Origin: an uncultured Flavobacteriaceae bacterium
Lineage (GTDB): Bacteria; Bacteroidota; Bacteroidia; Flavobacteriales; Flavobacteriaceae
Direction of reading: 5' to 3'
Length of the DNA: 41,122 bases
Assembly (NCBI GenBank): GCA_949372605.1
Contig: CASIAE010000001.1
Coordinates: 1-41,122, forward strand
Made by a program: the position numbers and the translations under genes. Below the pieces are notes generated by a model that worked only from the letters and a program-made list of their open reading frames with translations, was not told the origin of the DNA and made no database searches. Of the stretch, positions 18,040 through 26,268 are shown in pieces (the first letter of the stretch is position 1; each line of letters begins with the position of its first letter).

Positions 18040-18774
18040 TTAATTTAAAAGGGCGGTTGCGTTTTTTTCTTTTTCGAAGTAAGGAATGTAATGATTCAGT
18101 CTTTCCATGATCATATCAGTTACTCCATCTCCTGTTATTGTAGCGCCAGAAATCGCATCGACTTCGTGGTCATCTTTGTCAGTATCCTTTGGGTCGTTAT
18201 TGGTTTTAGAAACATAAATCCCTACTAATTTACCTGAAGTGTCAAATACTTTTTCATCAGTAAATCTATCTTGAAACCATTGTTGAGTGATTTCAGCTCC
18301 TAATCCAGCAGTTTCTCCTTTGTGGTCAAAAACTGCTCCTTGAATGGTATTGATATCCGCTTTTAAAGCAATATACCCCCAGATGGCATCCCATAATCCT
18401 GAACCTCTGAGCGGGATAATATAGAATTTGGTGTTTTCTACTTCGGCTTTATACATGGGAAAACGTTGCTCACTTGCTGGTTTTTTTAATTCATAATTGA
18501 GCTTTAAAGTAAAAGCATCTACAGAATCATCTACACCTCCCAAATGATTTAAAGCTAGGGTGTTTGTAATGTATTTTTTATACAAAACTTCCGCTTGCTC
18601 TCGATCGGTTTGAATTCCAATGGTTGAAAGTATGTTTTGCATTTTCTCTTTACGGACATTGTCCGCTTGAAGGTCTTTTAACGAACTTGCTGTAAAGGCA
18701 AGTGTCGACGCCACCACGAGTACCATAATGGTCGCAAAAAGAAAAGTATATGCATTGCTGTCTCTATTCATCAT
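18040..18774 (-). CDS. nqrC: Na+-translocating NADH:quinone reductase subunit C
   Basis: Carries a covalently bound FMN in the periplasm. The 244-aa protein has one N-terminal membrane helix (about residues 10-28) and the flavinylation motif DAISGATITG, with Thr212 the predicted FMN attachment residue. LRGSGLWDAIWGYIAL and the HKGETAGLGAEI block are typical FMN-binding-domain sequence. Its first ATG overlaps the nqrB stop by 1 nt. Confidence 0.97.
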   Translation of the reverse strand: MMNRDSNAYTFLFATIMVLVVASTLAFTASSLKDLQADNVRKEKMQNILSTIGIQTDREQAEVLYKKYITNTLALNHLGGVDDSVDAFTLKLNYELKKPASEQRFPMYKAEVENTKFYIIPLRGSGLWDAIWGYIALKADINTIQGAVFDHKGETAGLGAEITQQWFQDRFTDEKVFDTSGKLVGIYVSKTNNDPKDTDKDDHEVDAISGATITGDGVTDMIMERLNHYIPYFEKEKNATALLN

Positions 18775-19928
18775 TAAGCGGTTTTAAGGGTTGAAGCCCA
18801 TCTTTTTTTACGTTTGTTTATATTTCCTTGAATTACATAGTGATCAATGGTGGGGGCAAATACGTTCATCAATAAGATCGCAAGCATCACACCTTCTGGA
18901 TAAGCAGGATTGAATACTCGAATCATGATACAGAAGATTCCAACTAAAACACCATAGATCCATTTTCCTTTAGCCGTTTGCGCGGCAGACACTGGATCGG
19001 TTGCCATAAATACAACTCCAAAAGCAAAACCTCCCACGACCAAATGATTCATCCATGAAAAACTCATCAACGCATTGGCTCCCCAAAGGTTAAATAAAAA
19101 GCCCATAAAGGCAGCCCCAAGAACACTTCCTAACATAATTCTCCAGCTTCCTATTCCTGTTGTGATTAAAATGATTGCTCCTACAATGATCCACAATGTG
19201 GAAGTTTCTGCAATGGATCCGGGAATTGATCCCTGGAACATCTCAAACATGCTGTAGTTTATGTTTCCATTGGCAGCTAAAGTCCCCAAAATAGTTTCTC
19301 CTGAAACACCATCCATACTTGAAGCTTCCGAAACCCATACTTTATTCCCAGACATATAAGTTGGGTAAGCAAAGAAAGCAAAAGCTCTTGCAGTTAGTGC
19401 TGGGTTTAAAATATTCATCCCGGTTCCTCCAAATGCTTCTTTAGCAATTAATACGGCAAAAGCTACTGAAACTGCAACCATCCATAATGGAATATCAACG
19501 GGCATAATCATTGGGATTAATAATCCCGTAACCAAATATCCTTCGTTAACCTCATGTCCTCTGTAAACAGCAAATGCAAATTCAATACTCAACCCAACAA
19601 CATAAGACACAACAATCATTGGAACAATTTTCCAAGCGCCATGAATAAAGGCGTCTAGGAAAGAAAAGTCACTTCCCAATTGAGTGAAATGCTGGTAACC
19701 AGTATTGTAAATACCATAGATGAGTGCTGGAAGCAATGCAATGATTACAGTAACCATGGTGCGCTTTAAATCTACTGCATCTCGAATGTGTGAACCAGTT
19801 TTTGTTGTATGATTAGGTACAAACAAAAAAGTGTCAAAAGCATTAACTGCTGGTGCAAATTTTTCGAATTTTTCACCTTTACGAAAAGGTCGTTTTATTT
19901 CATCTAATTTTTTTCTCAAAAAACCCAT
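18774..19928 (-). CDS. nqrB: Na+-translocating NADH:quinone reductase subunit B
   Basis: The largest membrane subunit; binds riboflavin and a covalent FMN and is central to sodium transport. 384 aa with about ten membrane segments. Family landmarks: TKTGSHIRDAVDLKRTMVTV near the N-terminus, GGTGMNILNPALTARAFAFFAYP (168-189), and the FMN site region MDGVSGETILG, where Thr212 is the expected attachment residue. The residue before it is Glu211, whereas the usual motif has Ala. The C-terminal ATDPVSAAQT and DHYVIQGNI segments are conserved. Confidence 0.97.
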   Translation of the reverse strand: MGFLRKKLDEIKRPFRKGEKFEKFAPAVNAFDTFLFVPNHTTKTGSHIRDAVDLKRTMVTVIIALLPALIYGIYNTGYQHFTQLGSDFSFLDAFIHGAWKIVPMIVVSYVVGLSIEFAFAVYRGHEVNEGYLVTGLLIPMIMPVDIPLWMVAVSVAFAVLIAKEAFGGTGMNILNPALTARAFAFFAYPTYMSGNKVWVSEASSMDGVSGETILGTLAANGNINYSMFEMFQGSIPGSIAETSTLWIIVGAIILITTGIGSWRIMLGSVLGAAFMGFLFNLWGANALMSFSWMNHLVVGGFAFGVVFMATDPVSAAQTAKGKWIYGVLVGIFCIMIRVFNPAYPEGVMLAILLMNVFAPTIDHYVIQGNINKRKKRWASTLKTA

Positions 19929-19938
19929 ACATTATGTT

Positions 19939-21291
19939 TTATCCTACTTCTTTAATCATTAATTCAATTCCTTCTCTGATGATCTCTTGGGCTTCAATTT
20001 TGGAGGTACTCGCATAATCAATCAATCCAAAATCTTCTGGAACTACTTCATAAATCCCAAGGGCTTCCATCTTTTCAATATCTCCTGCCATACATGCTTT
20101 TAACAATTGCATTGGATAAATATCCATTGGAAAAACCTTCTCCATTTCACCGGTGACAACCAGTGCACGTTCTTCACCATTCAAGTTGGTATTTACTTCA
20201 TAACCTTTGTTTTTAAACAACCATGAAAAGGAAGTTTTCGAAAGACTCGGAATATAATTATCAACGAAAGGCAACCAACCAAACAAACGATAGTCATTTC
20301 CTTCAGGGATTACGGTTAAAAGATTGTTATAAAAATTTAAATACCCATTGGAAGCTACGGTTGCCCCTGAAAGCACATTTCCATTAATGAATCTGTTTTG
20401 GATTACATCATCAATATCACAATCCTTTGTTAAAGAAGTGATTTCAGCACCAATTTTGGCAGAAATATAGTGAGGCTTCCCAACTGAGCCACCAGCAACA
20501 GCGATTGTTCTATGTGCATGATATTGACCCGTAGAAAATAAAAGTCCAATGTTAATTACATCTTCAGGACGAATTTCCAAAACTTTTTCCCCAACATTAA
20601 TGGGATCGTTTTTTTGAATCTGAAAACTCACATTACCAGCCGGATGAAGTCCTGATATACTAAGCAAGTTAACATCTTCAACTTTTTCAAAAAAACCTTT
20701 GAAATTTGCATCTACACCCAAATTGACTTTTCCAGGGATCAACTGGTTTAAAACATCTATTCCTTTTTGGAAGTCTTGTTTGTTGTTTTTTAATAAGAAA
20801 TCAAAATCAACATCCAATGGACCAGAAGCATAGGCAGAAATATGAATCGACTTAAAATCAGCTTTTGGATCTGCGACGACGCCATAGGGTCTCTGTTTGA
20901 AAAAAGCCCATGCCCCACTTTTCAAAAGTGTTTCTAAAACATCTTCAGGTTTTAGAGTATTAATCGGCTTGGTTTCATGTGCGACGGTGTCGCCATTTTG
21001 AGCATCAATAATGATCTCTAAAATCTTACGTTTAGCACCTCTTCGAATTTCTTTAATCGTTCCTGGAACAGGAGAGACAAAAAGGATTTTTGGATTGTGC
21101 TTGGCATAAAATACCGGAGCTCCCGATGCAATATTCTCACCCTCTTTGGCCATAAGCCGAGGAACTATTCCGAAAAAATTATCAGGTTTTAGGGCGTAAG
21201 TTTTAGATGGATTTGCATAGTGCATAATCTTTTCGGCTTCACCCTTCAGATTTATTTTTGCACCTCTTCTTGTACGAATGCCTTTGGACAT
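19939..21291 (-). CDS. nqrA: Na+-translocating NADH:quinone reductase subunit A
   Basis: Cytoplasmic, quinone-associated subunit without redox cofactors, first gene of the operon. The ATG at 21291 gives 450 aa beginning MSKGIRTRRGAKINLKGEAE; an in-frame ATG at 21312 would add 7 unusual residues and overlap the candidate promoter. Typical segments include SPVPGTIKEIRRGAKR, KQRPYGVV, GLHPAGNVSFQIQ and a C-terminal CMAGDIEKMEALGIYEVVPED. The operon reads nqrA-B-C-D-E-F, the 119-aa gene and apbE with gaps of at most about 45 nt. Confidence 0.97.
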   Translation of the reverse strand: MSKGIRTRRGAKINLKGEAEKIMHYANPSKTYALKPDNFFGIVPRLMAKEGENIASGAPVFYAKHNPKILFVSPVPGTIKEIRRGAKRKILEIIIDAQNGDTVAHETKPINTLKPEDVLETLLKSGAWAFFKQRPYGVVADPKADFKSIHISAYASGPLDVDFDFLLKNNKQDFQKGIDVLNQLIPGKVNLGVDANFKGFFEKVEDVNLLSISGLHPAGNVSFQIQKNDPINVGEKVLEIRPEDVINIGLLFSTGQYHAHRTIAVAGGSVGKPHYISAKIGAEITSLTKDCDIDDVIQNRFINGNVLSGATVASNGYLNFYNNLLTVIPEGNDYRLFGWLPFVDNYIPSLSKTSFSWLFKNKGYEVNTNLNGEERALVVTGEMEKVFPMDIYPMQLLKACMAGDIEKMEALGIYEVVPEDFGLIDYASTSKIEAQEIIREGIELMIKEVG

Positions 21292-21313
21292 ATATTTGTT
21301 TTGTAAAATCACA

Positions 21314-21321
21314 CAAATTTA
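21314..21321 (-). promoter_or_regulatory. Candidate -7 element for the nqr operon
   Basis: TAAATTTG on the minus strand matches TAnnTTTG and ends 22 nt upstream of the nqrA ATG. A TTTT lies about 19 nt further upstream where TTTG is expected, so the -33 element is weak. This is the only exact match seen in the nqrA upstream gap. Confidence 0.4.
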
Positions 21322-21386
21322 CTAATTAAGAGCCACCATTAAAAGTGTATTTTTAGAGAAATTTAATAATTTATAATAATTCTAAA

Positions 21387-21412
21387 TAAGCGCTTAATCT
21401 TTAACTTAAGTT
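21387..21412. repeat. Two adjacent 10-bp palindromes in the nqrA / T9SS plug intergenic gap
   Basis: TAAGCGCTTA (21387-21396) and AACTTAAGTT (21403-21412) are perfect 10-bp palindromes with centres 16 bp apart, in the divergent control region between nqrA and the DUF5103 gene. Such an arrangement could bind a dimeric regulator. The two sites differ in sequence and the region is AT-rich, so chance is possible. Confidence 0.3.
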
Positions 21413-21460
21413 CAATATGTTAGAAGGCGTGAAATCTTATTAATTTATTAACTTTATAAA

Positions 21461-22714
21461 ATGCTAAAACAATTGCTATTCAAATCAGTCATCTTAATTT
21501 TATTATGTTTTGACGTTTGTCTAAGTCAATCAATATTAGAGGTTTACGAGCCTCCTCACATCAAGTCTGTTGTATTTAAACAAACAGATGAGCAACAATT
21601 CCCTTTAGTTGCAATTGGCACTCCAATGGTTTTAGAGTTCGATGATCTCAATGGTGATGAAAAAAACTACTACTACAAAATCAAATATTTCAATCACGAT
21701 TGGACCCTTTCGAACTTACTTGAGAGTGAATTTCTTGATGGTTTTGACAATTTACGAATCGAAAACTACCAAACTTCGTTTAACACCCTCCAGCCCTACA
21801 CCCATTATCGTCTTGATCTTCCCAACGAACAAACTAAAATTAAACTCTCTGGTAATTACATGCTAGAGATTTATGATGAGGAAAATTTGTTGATTTTCTC
21901 GAGACGTTTTTTAGTCTATGAGAACCAAGCTAATATTACCTCTGGCGTTTATCGCCCTAGAGATTTTCAATATTACAATACTCATCAAAGTATTCAATTT
22001 TCCATTAGTCCGGAGAAAGGCACTTATTTCCGTGATCCTGAAAATCAGGTTCATGTTGTTGTTTTACAAAACCAACAATGGGAAAATGCTATCTCCGGAA
22101 TCAAGCCCAAGTTTATTAGCGGAGCGCAGTTAGAATATCGATACAACGAAAAAATACGTTTTGAAGGTGGAAATGAATACTTGTTTTTTGATACCAAAGA
22201 CATCAGAATCACAGGCTCAAATGTCAGCCTTGTTGAACTTAATCGACTCTATGAAAGCTATTTAAGTACTGATATTTTAAGAAGGGGATACCCCTACAAC
22301 TATGCGGCTGATATCAATGGAAATTTTGTAGTTAGAACCGTTCTAGGAAATAGAGATAGTGCTATAGAGGCTGACTACAGCTGGGTGCATTTCAGTATAG
22401 CAACATTAGTTCCCCTAGAAGAGGAAATATATATTTACGGTAAATTCAACAATTATAACTTGGGAGAGGAAAATAAAATGTATTACAATCCTGCCCTTGA
22501 AATGTATGAGGGAATACTACTTTTAAAGCAAGGGGTTTACAACTACAAATACGTGACGAAAATGAATAAATCCCTTGATTTAAACGTTGTAAGCGGGACC
22601 CATGCTTTGACCGAAAACAATTATTTAATCCTTGTTTATTACCGAAATTTTGGAATCCGACACGATGCATTAATTGGCATTGGTAATACTTCTTCTTTTG
22701 AGATTATAGATTGA
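21461..22714 (+). CDS. Type IX secretion system plug protein (DUF5103)
   Basis: A 417-aa secreted protein of the DUF5103 family. In Flavobacterium johnsoniae a DUF5103 protein is the plug that closes the periplasmic side of the giant SprA translocon of the type IX secretion system. A signal peptide is obvious (hydrophobic core about residues 5-20, ending CLSQS). Family segments include YKIKYFNHDWTLSNL, YRPRDFQYYNTHQSIQFS, an immunoglobulin-like N-terminal half, and a C-terminal domain with YGKFNNYNLGEENKMYYN. Divergent from nqrA; no other T9SS gene is adjacent. Confidence 0.88.
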   Translation: MLKQLLFKSVILILLCFDVCLSQSILEVYEPPHIKSVVFKQTDEQQFPLVAIGTPMVLEFDDLNGDEKNYYYKIKYFNHDWTLSNLLESEFLDGFDNLRIENYQTSFNTLQPYTHYRLDLPNEQTKIKLSGNYMLEIYDEENLLIFSRRFLVYENQANITSGVYRPRDFQYYNTHQSIQFSISPEKGTYFRDPENQVHVVVLQNQQWENAISGIKPKFISGAQLEYRYNEKIRFEGGNEYLFFDTKDIRITGSNVSLVELNRLYESYLSTDILRRGYPYNYAADINGNFVVRTVLGNRDSAIEADYSWVHFSIATLVPLEEEIYIYGKFNNYNLGEENKMYYNPALEMYEGILLLKQGVYNYKYVTKMNKSLDLNVVSGTHALTENNYLILVYYRNFGIRHDALIGIGNTSSFEIID

Positions 22715-22789
22715 TATTGTTATTTGATTTTAAAAAAGTAAATCCCTTTTTTTACTATCTTTAATATATAGATTTTAGGTTTTAACAAT

Positions 22790-23176
22790 ATGATTCAGCA
22801 AATAACACGTGGTATCAAAATTACAGTGAAGACCCAATACGAGGGAACCTTCCTTAAAAACTACTTGATCAACTATGCCTTTACTTATGATATTGAGATT
22901 GAAAATCAGAGTAAGAGTTCGATTCAGCTATTGAGTCGTCATTGGAAAATATTCGAGTCTCTCAGTAAAACAAAAGTCTTAGATGGTGCTGGAGTCGTCG
23001 GAAAAAAGCCGGTTATAAACCCTGGCGAAGTCCACAAATACAAGTCAGGGTGTCTCATTACTTCTGCCATCGGCTTTATGAAAGGTGCTTATACCATGAT
23101 TGATTTCTCTACGACAAAAAAATTCAATGTGGAAATTCCTGTATTTAAGCTCTGCGCTCCATTTATATTAAATTAA
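22790..23176 (+). CDS. apaG: ApaG family protein (Co2+/Mg2+ efflux-associated)
   Basis: A single-domain ApaG protein (128 aa, immunoglobulin-like beta-sandwich). Recognisable: ITRGIKITVKTQYE, NYAFTYDIEIENQS, LLSRHWKIF, KPVINPGEVHKYKSGC and GFMKGAYTM. Its biochemical role is unsettled; links to cobalt resistance and diadenosine tetraphosphate metabolism come from enterobacterial genetics. It follows the T9SS plug gene after 75 nt and converges with rsmG (20 nt between stops). Confidence 0.93.
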   Translation: MIQQITRGIKITVKTQYEGTFLKNYLINYAFTYDIEIENQSKSSIQLLSRHWKIFESLSKTKVLDGAGVVGKKPVINPGEVHKYKSGCLITSAIGFMKGAYTMIDFSTTKKFNVEIPVFKLCAPFILN

Positions 23177-23196
23177 GCTTATTGTGAATTGAATAA

Positions 23197-23817
23197 CTAG
23201 GCTATTGGTAGGTAAACAATTTTTTTATTTTCAAAAAAAGACTCACTGAAAAAATTGCATATCGAAAATACTTTTGCTTGGGGATAACTTTGAAGTTCTT
23301 CCTTAAGGTCTCCTCCTTTCAAACAAATCAAACCATTTTTAATGTCATTTTTATGCTGATTTGAAACCTTGTTTTCAACCCAACCCATCAAAATTTCCAT
23401 CGGAGCGACCGCTCTGCAAACAATAAAGTCTACTTTATGATCAAAATTCTCCATTCGGTCATAGTAAGATTCCACGTTTTTTAAACCCAATTCTTTTTTT
23501 ACTGCGCTAACTACTTTGATCTTTTTTCCGATACTGTCAATTAGGTGAAAACTTACCTCGGGAAACATAATTGCAAGAGGAATTCCGGGAAAACCTCCTC
23601 CGGTTCCAACGTCAAGAATTGCTGTACCCGGATGAAAGTCTTGGACTTTAGCAATCGACAAAGCATGTAAAACATGGTGAATAAAAAACGAATCCATGTC
23701 CTTTCTAGAAATGACATTAATTTGAGAATTCCAATGCTTATAAATCGGTAAAAGAGCGCTCAAATCTTTTATTTGATCCTTGGTTAGTTGCGGGAAGTAA
23801 TTTGAAAAGTTAAACAA
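23197..23817 (-). CDS. rsmG: 16S rRNA (guanine-N7) methyltransferase RsmG
   Basis: Methylates G527 of 16S rRNA (E. coli numbering). The 206-aa protein has the SAM-binding motif AILDVGTGGGFPGIPLA (about 66-82), NVISRKD and HHVLHALSIAK upstream, and FIVCRAVAPM in the catalytic region. The only plausible start is TTG at 23817: the codon just before it is an in-frame TAA, and the next ATG would remove conserved sequence. Divergent from the desaturase gene with a 71-nt gap. Confidence 0.95.
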   Translation of the reverse strand: MFNFSNYFPQLTKDQIKDLSALLPIYKHWNSQINVISRKDMDSFFIHHVLHALSIAKVQDFHPGTAILDVGTGGGFPGIPLAIMFPEVSFHLIDSIGKKIKVVSAVKKELGLKNVESYYDRMENFDHKVDFIVCRAVAPMEILMGWVENKVSNQHKNDIKNGLICLKGGDLKEELQSYPQAKVFSICNFFSESFFENKKIVYLPIA

Positions 23818-23888
23818 TTAATGTTTTTTGTTAAAAATATGAAGAATGAAATAAAATTCAATATTTTTACATTATTAAAAAAACTAAA

Positions 23889-24992
23889 ATGCCAGATAGA
23901 ATAATTCCAAAGTTTTCAAGAAAGGATTCTAAAGAGTTTTTTCAAACGCTTAATAAGAGGGTCAATAAATATTTTAAGGATCATAAAATCTCGAAAACAG
24001 GAAACTGGAGGCTTTACATCAAAACGATTGTAATGTTTTCGCTTTTGTTTGCTCCTTATTTTTTGATCCTACTCTTAGATATTAATGATTGGTTCAAACT
24101 TCTTCTTGCTGTGCTTACAGGAGTAGGAATGGCCGGTGTCGGGATGAACGTCATGCACGATGGAAATCACGGTTCCTTTTCTAAACACAAATGGGTCAAT
24201 ACCATTATGGGAAGCAGCATTTACATTTTAGCTGGAAACGTTTTCAACTGGAAAGTACAACACAACGTCCTTCACCATACCTACACAAATGTTCATGGAC
24301 ACGATGAAGACCTTGAAGCGGGAAGGGTTCTTCGTTTTTCGAAACACGCCGAATGGATGCCACATCATCGTTTTCAACATTTATATTCTGTCTTACTTTA
24401 TGGACTTTTGACAATAAACTGGGCGATTTTTACCGATTTTCAGCAATTGACACGCTACCAAAAAAGAAATCTTTCTTATGCCAATAGCAAAAGCGAAAGA
24501 CTTCAATGGATCGGATTAATCATTGCTAAAATTGTCTATTGGGGTACTTGGATCGTTTTGCCAATATTTGTTTTTAACATTGTTTGGTGGAAAGTAATTA
24601 TCGGATTTGTTGCAATGCATTATACGGCAGGATTAATCCTAAGCTTGGTTTTCCAATTGGCACACGTTATGGATGATGCAGAAATGCCGGTTCCTGATAC
24701 AAAAACAGGCGTATTAAAAAACTCTTGGGCCATTCATCAGTTGTTAACCACTGTTAATTTTTCAACGAAAAACAAAATTGTAAACTGGTTTACCGGTGGA
24801 CTTAATCATCAAATCGAGCATCATATTTTCCCTCATATTAGCCATGTTCACTATACGAAAATATCTGAAATCGTCAGAAAAACTGCTAAGGAATTCAACT
24901 TGCCTTACAACGAATACAAAACAACAAGAAGTGCCATTTTATCGCATTTCAAATATTTAAAACAAATGGGGGCACAGCCCGCACAAGCTTAA
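23889..24992 (+). CDS. Membrane fatty acid / acyl-CoA desaturase
   Basis: Membrane di-iron desaturase (FA_desaturase family, 367 aa) that introduces double bonds into acyl chains, relevant to membrane fluidity in the cold. The three histidine boxes are intact: HDGNH (90-94), HNVLHH (125-130) and HQIEHH (307-312). The Gln before the last box (QIEHH) is typical of front-end or linoleoyl-CoA-type enzymes, but no cytochrome b5 domain is fused. Four hydrophobic segments lie around residues 45-63, 70-88, 165-182 and 215-258. The next gene starts 19 nt downstream. Confidence 0.92.
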   Translation: MPDRIIPKFSRKDSKEFFQTLNKRVNKYFKDHKISKTGNWRLYIKTIVMFSLLFAPYFLILLLDINDWFKLLLAVLTGVGMAGVGMNVMHDGNHGSFSKHKWVNTIMGSSIYILAGNVFNWKVQHNVLHHTYTNVHGHDEDLEAGRVLRFSKHAEWMPHHRFQHLYSVLLYGLLTINWAIFTDFQQLTRYQKRNLSYANSKSERLQWIGLIIAKIVYWGTWIVLPIFVFNIVWWKVIIGFVAMHYTAGLILSLVFQLAHVMDDAEMPVPDTKTGVLKNSWAIHQLLTTVNFSTKNKIVNWFTGGLNHQIEHHIFPHISHVHYTKISEIVRKTAKEFNLPYNEYKTTRSAILSHFKYLKQMGAQPAQA

Positions 24993-25011
24993 ACCATAAG
25001 GACTAAACTTC

Positions 25012-26190
25012 ATGTTATCAGATAGAATCAATAGCTTGCCTGCTTCGGCAACGCTTACTATGGCGGCAAAAGCTAGAGAATTAAAAAGTCAAGGAGTTGA
25101 CATCATCGGACTCAGTTTAGGAGAACCCGATTTCAACACTCCAGAATTCATTAAAGAAGCTGCTATTCAAGCAGTAAAAGACAACTACAACTCCTACTCT
25201 CCGGTGGACGGCTATGCAGATTTAAAAGAAGCAATTTGCAATAAATTTAAGCGAGATAATGGTTTGGATTACAAACCTTCACAAGTTGTAGTTTCCAACG
25301 GTGCCAAACAATCCATTGCCAATTTGTGCATGGTTTTGCTTAACCCAGGAGACGAAGTCTTACTACCTGCTCCCTATTGGGTTAGCTATTCTGCGATTGC
25401 CACTTTAGCAGAAGCAAAATCAATCATCATACCTTCCAGTATCGATACGGATTTTAAAATTACGCCTGAACAATTGGAGGCGGCCATTACACCAAAGACT
25501 AAATTGGTGATGTTCAACTCGCCAAACAATCCGAGTGGGACAATTTATACCGAAGCCGAATACCGTGCATTAGGAAAAGTTTTAGAGAAATACTCAGACA
25601 TATATATTCTCTCCGATGAGATCTATGAATTGATCAATTACGGAAAACCGCATTTTAGCATTGCTGCCATTCCAGAGCTTTATAATCGCACGATTACGGT
25701 CAATGGTGTTGCAAAAGCCTTTGCAATGACGGGCTGGCGTATCGGTTACATTGGTGCTCCAGAATGGATCGCCAAGGCTTGTAATAAGATGCAAGGACAA
25801 ATTACTTCGGGAGCCAACTGTATCGCACAACGCGCTACAATTGCCGCAGTGAATGCACCCGTGAGTGAAATCCAATACATGGTGGATGAATTTAATTCAA
25901 GGAGAACACTTATCTTAAATTTACTCTCCGAAATTCCAGGTTTAAAACTAAACGAACCTGACGGTGCGTTTTATGTATTCCCGGATATTTCTGCTTATTT
26001 TGGAAAAACTATGAAAGGCAAAACCATCAATGATGCCAACGATTTTGCACTCTTCCTTTTGGAGAAAGCCAATGTCGCCACGGTGACTGGTGATGCCTTT
26101 GGAAATCCAGACTGTATTCGGATTTCTTATGCGGCCTCTGTTGAAAACATTAAAGAAGCCATAAAACGGATTGCTAACGCACTGGATTAG
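25012..26190 (+). CDS. Aspartate aminotransferase (class I, AspB type)
   Basis: A 392-aa PLP enzyme transferring the amino group between aspartate and 2-oxoglutarate, linking the TCA cycle to amino acid synthesis. Evidence: MLSDRINSLPASATLTMAAKA start typical of Ib-type AspAT, GEPDFNTP, SNGAKQSI, FNSPNNPSGT, SDEIYE and the PLP lysine in NGVAKAFAMTGWRIGYIG. Substrate range may include aromatic acids or prephenate, as known for Ib enzymes. Second of three aminotransferases in the window. Confidence 0.92.
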   Translation: MLSDRINSLPASATLTMAAKARELKSQGVDIIGLSLGEPDFNTPEFIKEAAIQAVKDNYNSYSPVDGYADLKEAICNKFKRDNGLDYKPSQVVVSNGAKQSIANLCMVLLNPGDEVLLPAPYWVSYSAIATLAEAKSIIIPSSIDTDFKITPEQLEAAITPKTKLVMFNSPNNPSGTIYTEAEYRALGKVLEKYSDIYILSDEIYELINYGKPHFSIAAIPELYNRTITVNGVAKAFAMTGWRIGYIGAPEWIAKACNKMQGQITSGANCIAQRATIAAVNAPVSEIQYMVDEFNSRRTLILNLLSEIPGLKLNEPDGAFYVFPDISAYFGKTMKGKTINDANDFALFLLEKANVATVTGDAFGNPDCIRISYAASVENIKEAIKRIANALD

Positions 26191-26216
26191 TATCCCAATA
26201 AACAATCTTAAAAATC

Positions 26217-26245
26217 ACGCTAGGCTAAGCCTCAAATATTAGCGT
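26217..26245 (+). repeat. Inverted repeat upstream of the DEAD-box helicase gene
   Basis: ACGCTA (26217-26222) and TAGCGT (26240-26245) are perfect inverted arms separated by 17 nt that include a second small repeat, GGCT-A-AGCC. The element ends 23 nt before the helicase ATG and is followed by ACTTTT. It could be a weak terminator for the aminotransferase gene, a 5' UTR hairpin, or an operator next to a TACTTTTA box resembling a -7 element. Confidence 0.4.
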
Positions 26246-26268
26246 ACTTTTATCCCCTAATAGAATAT

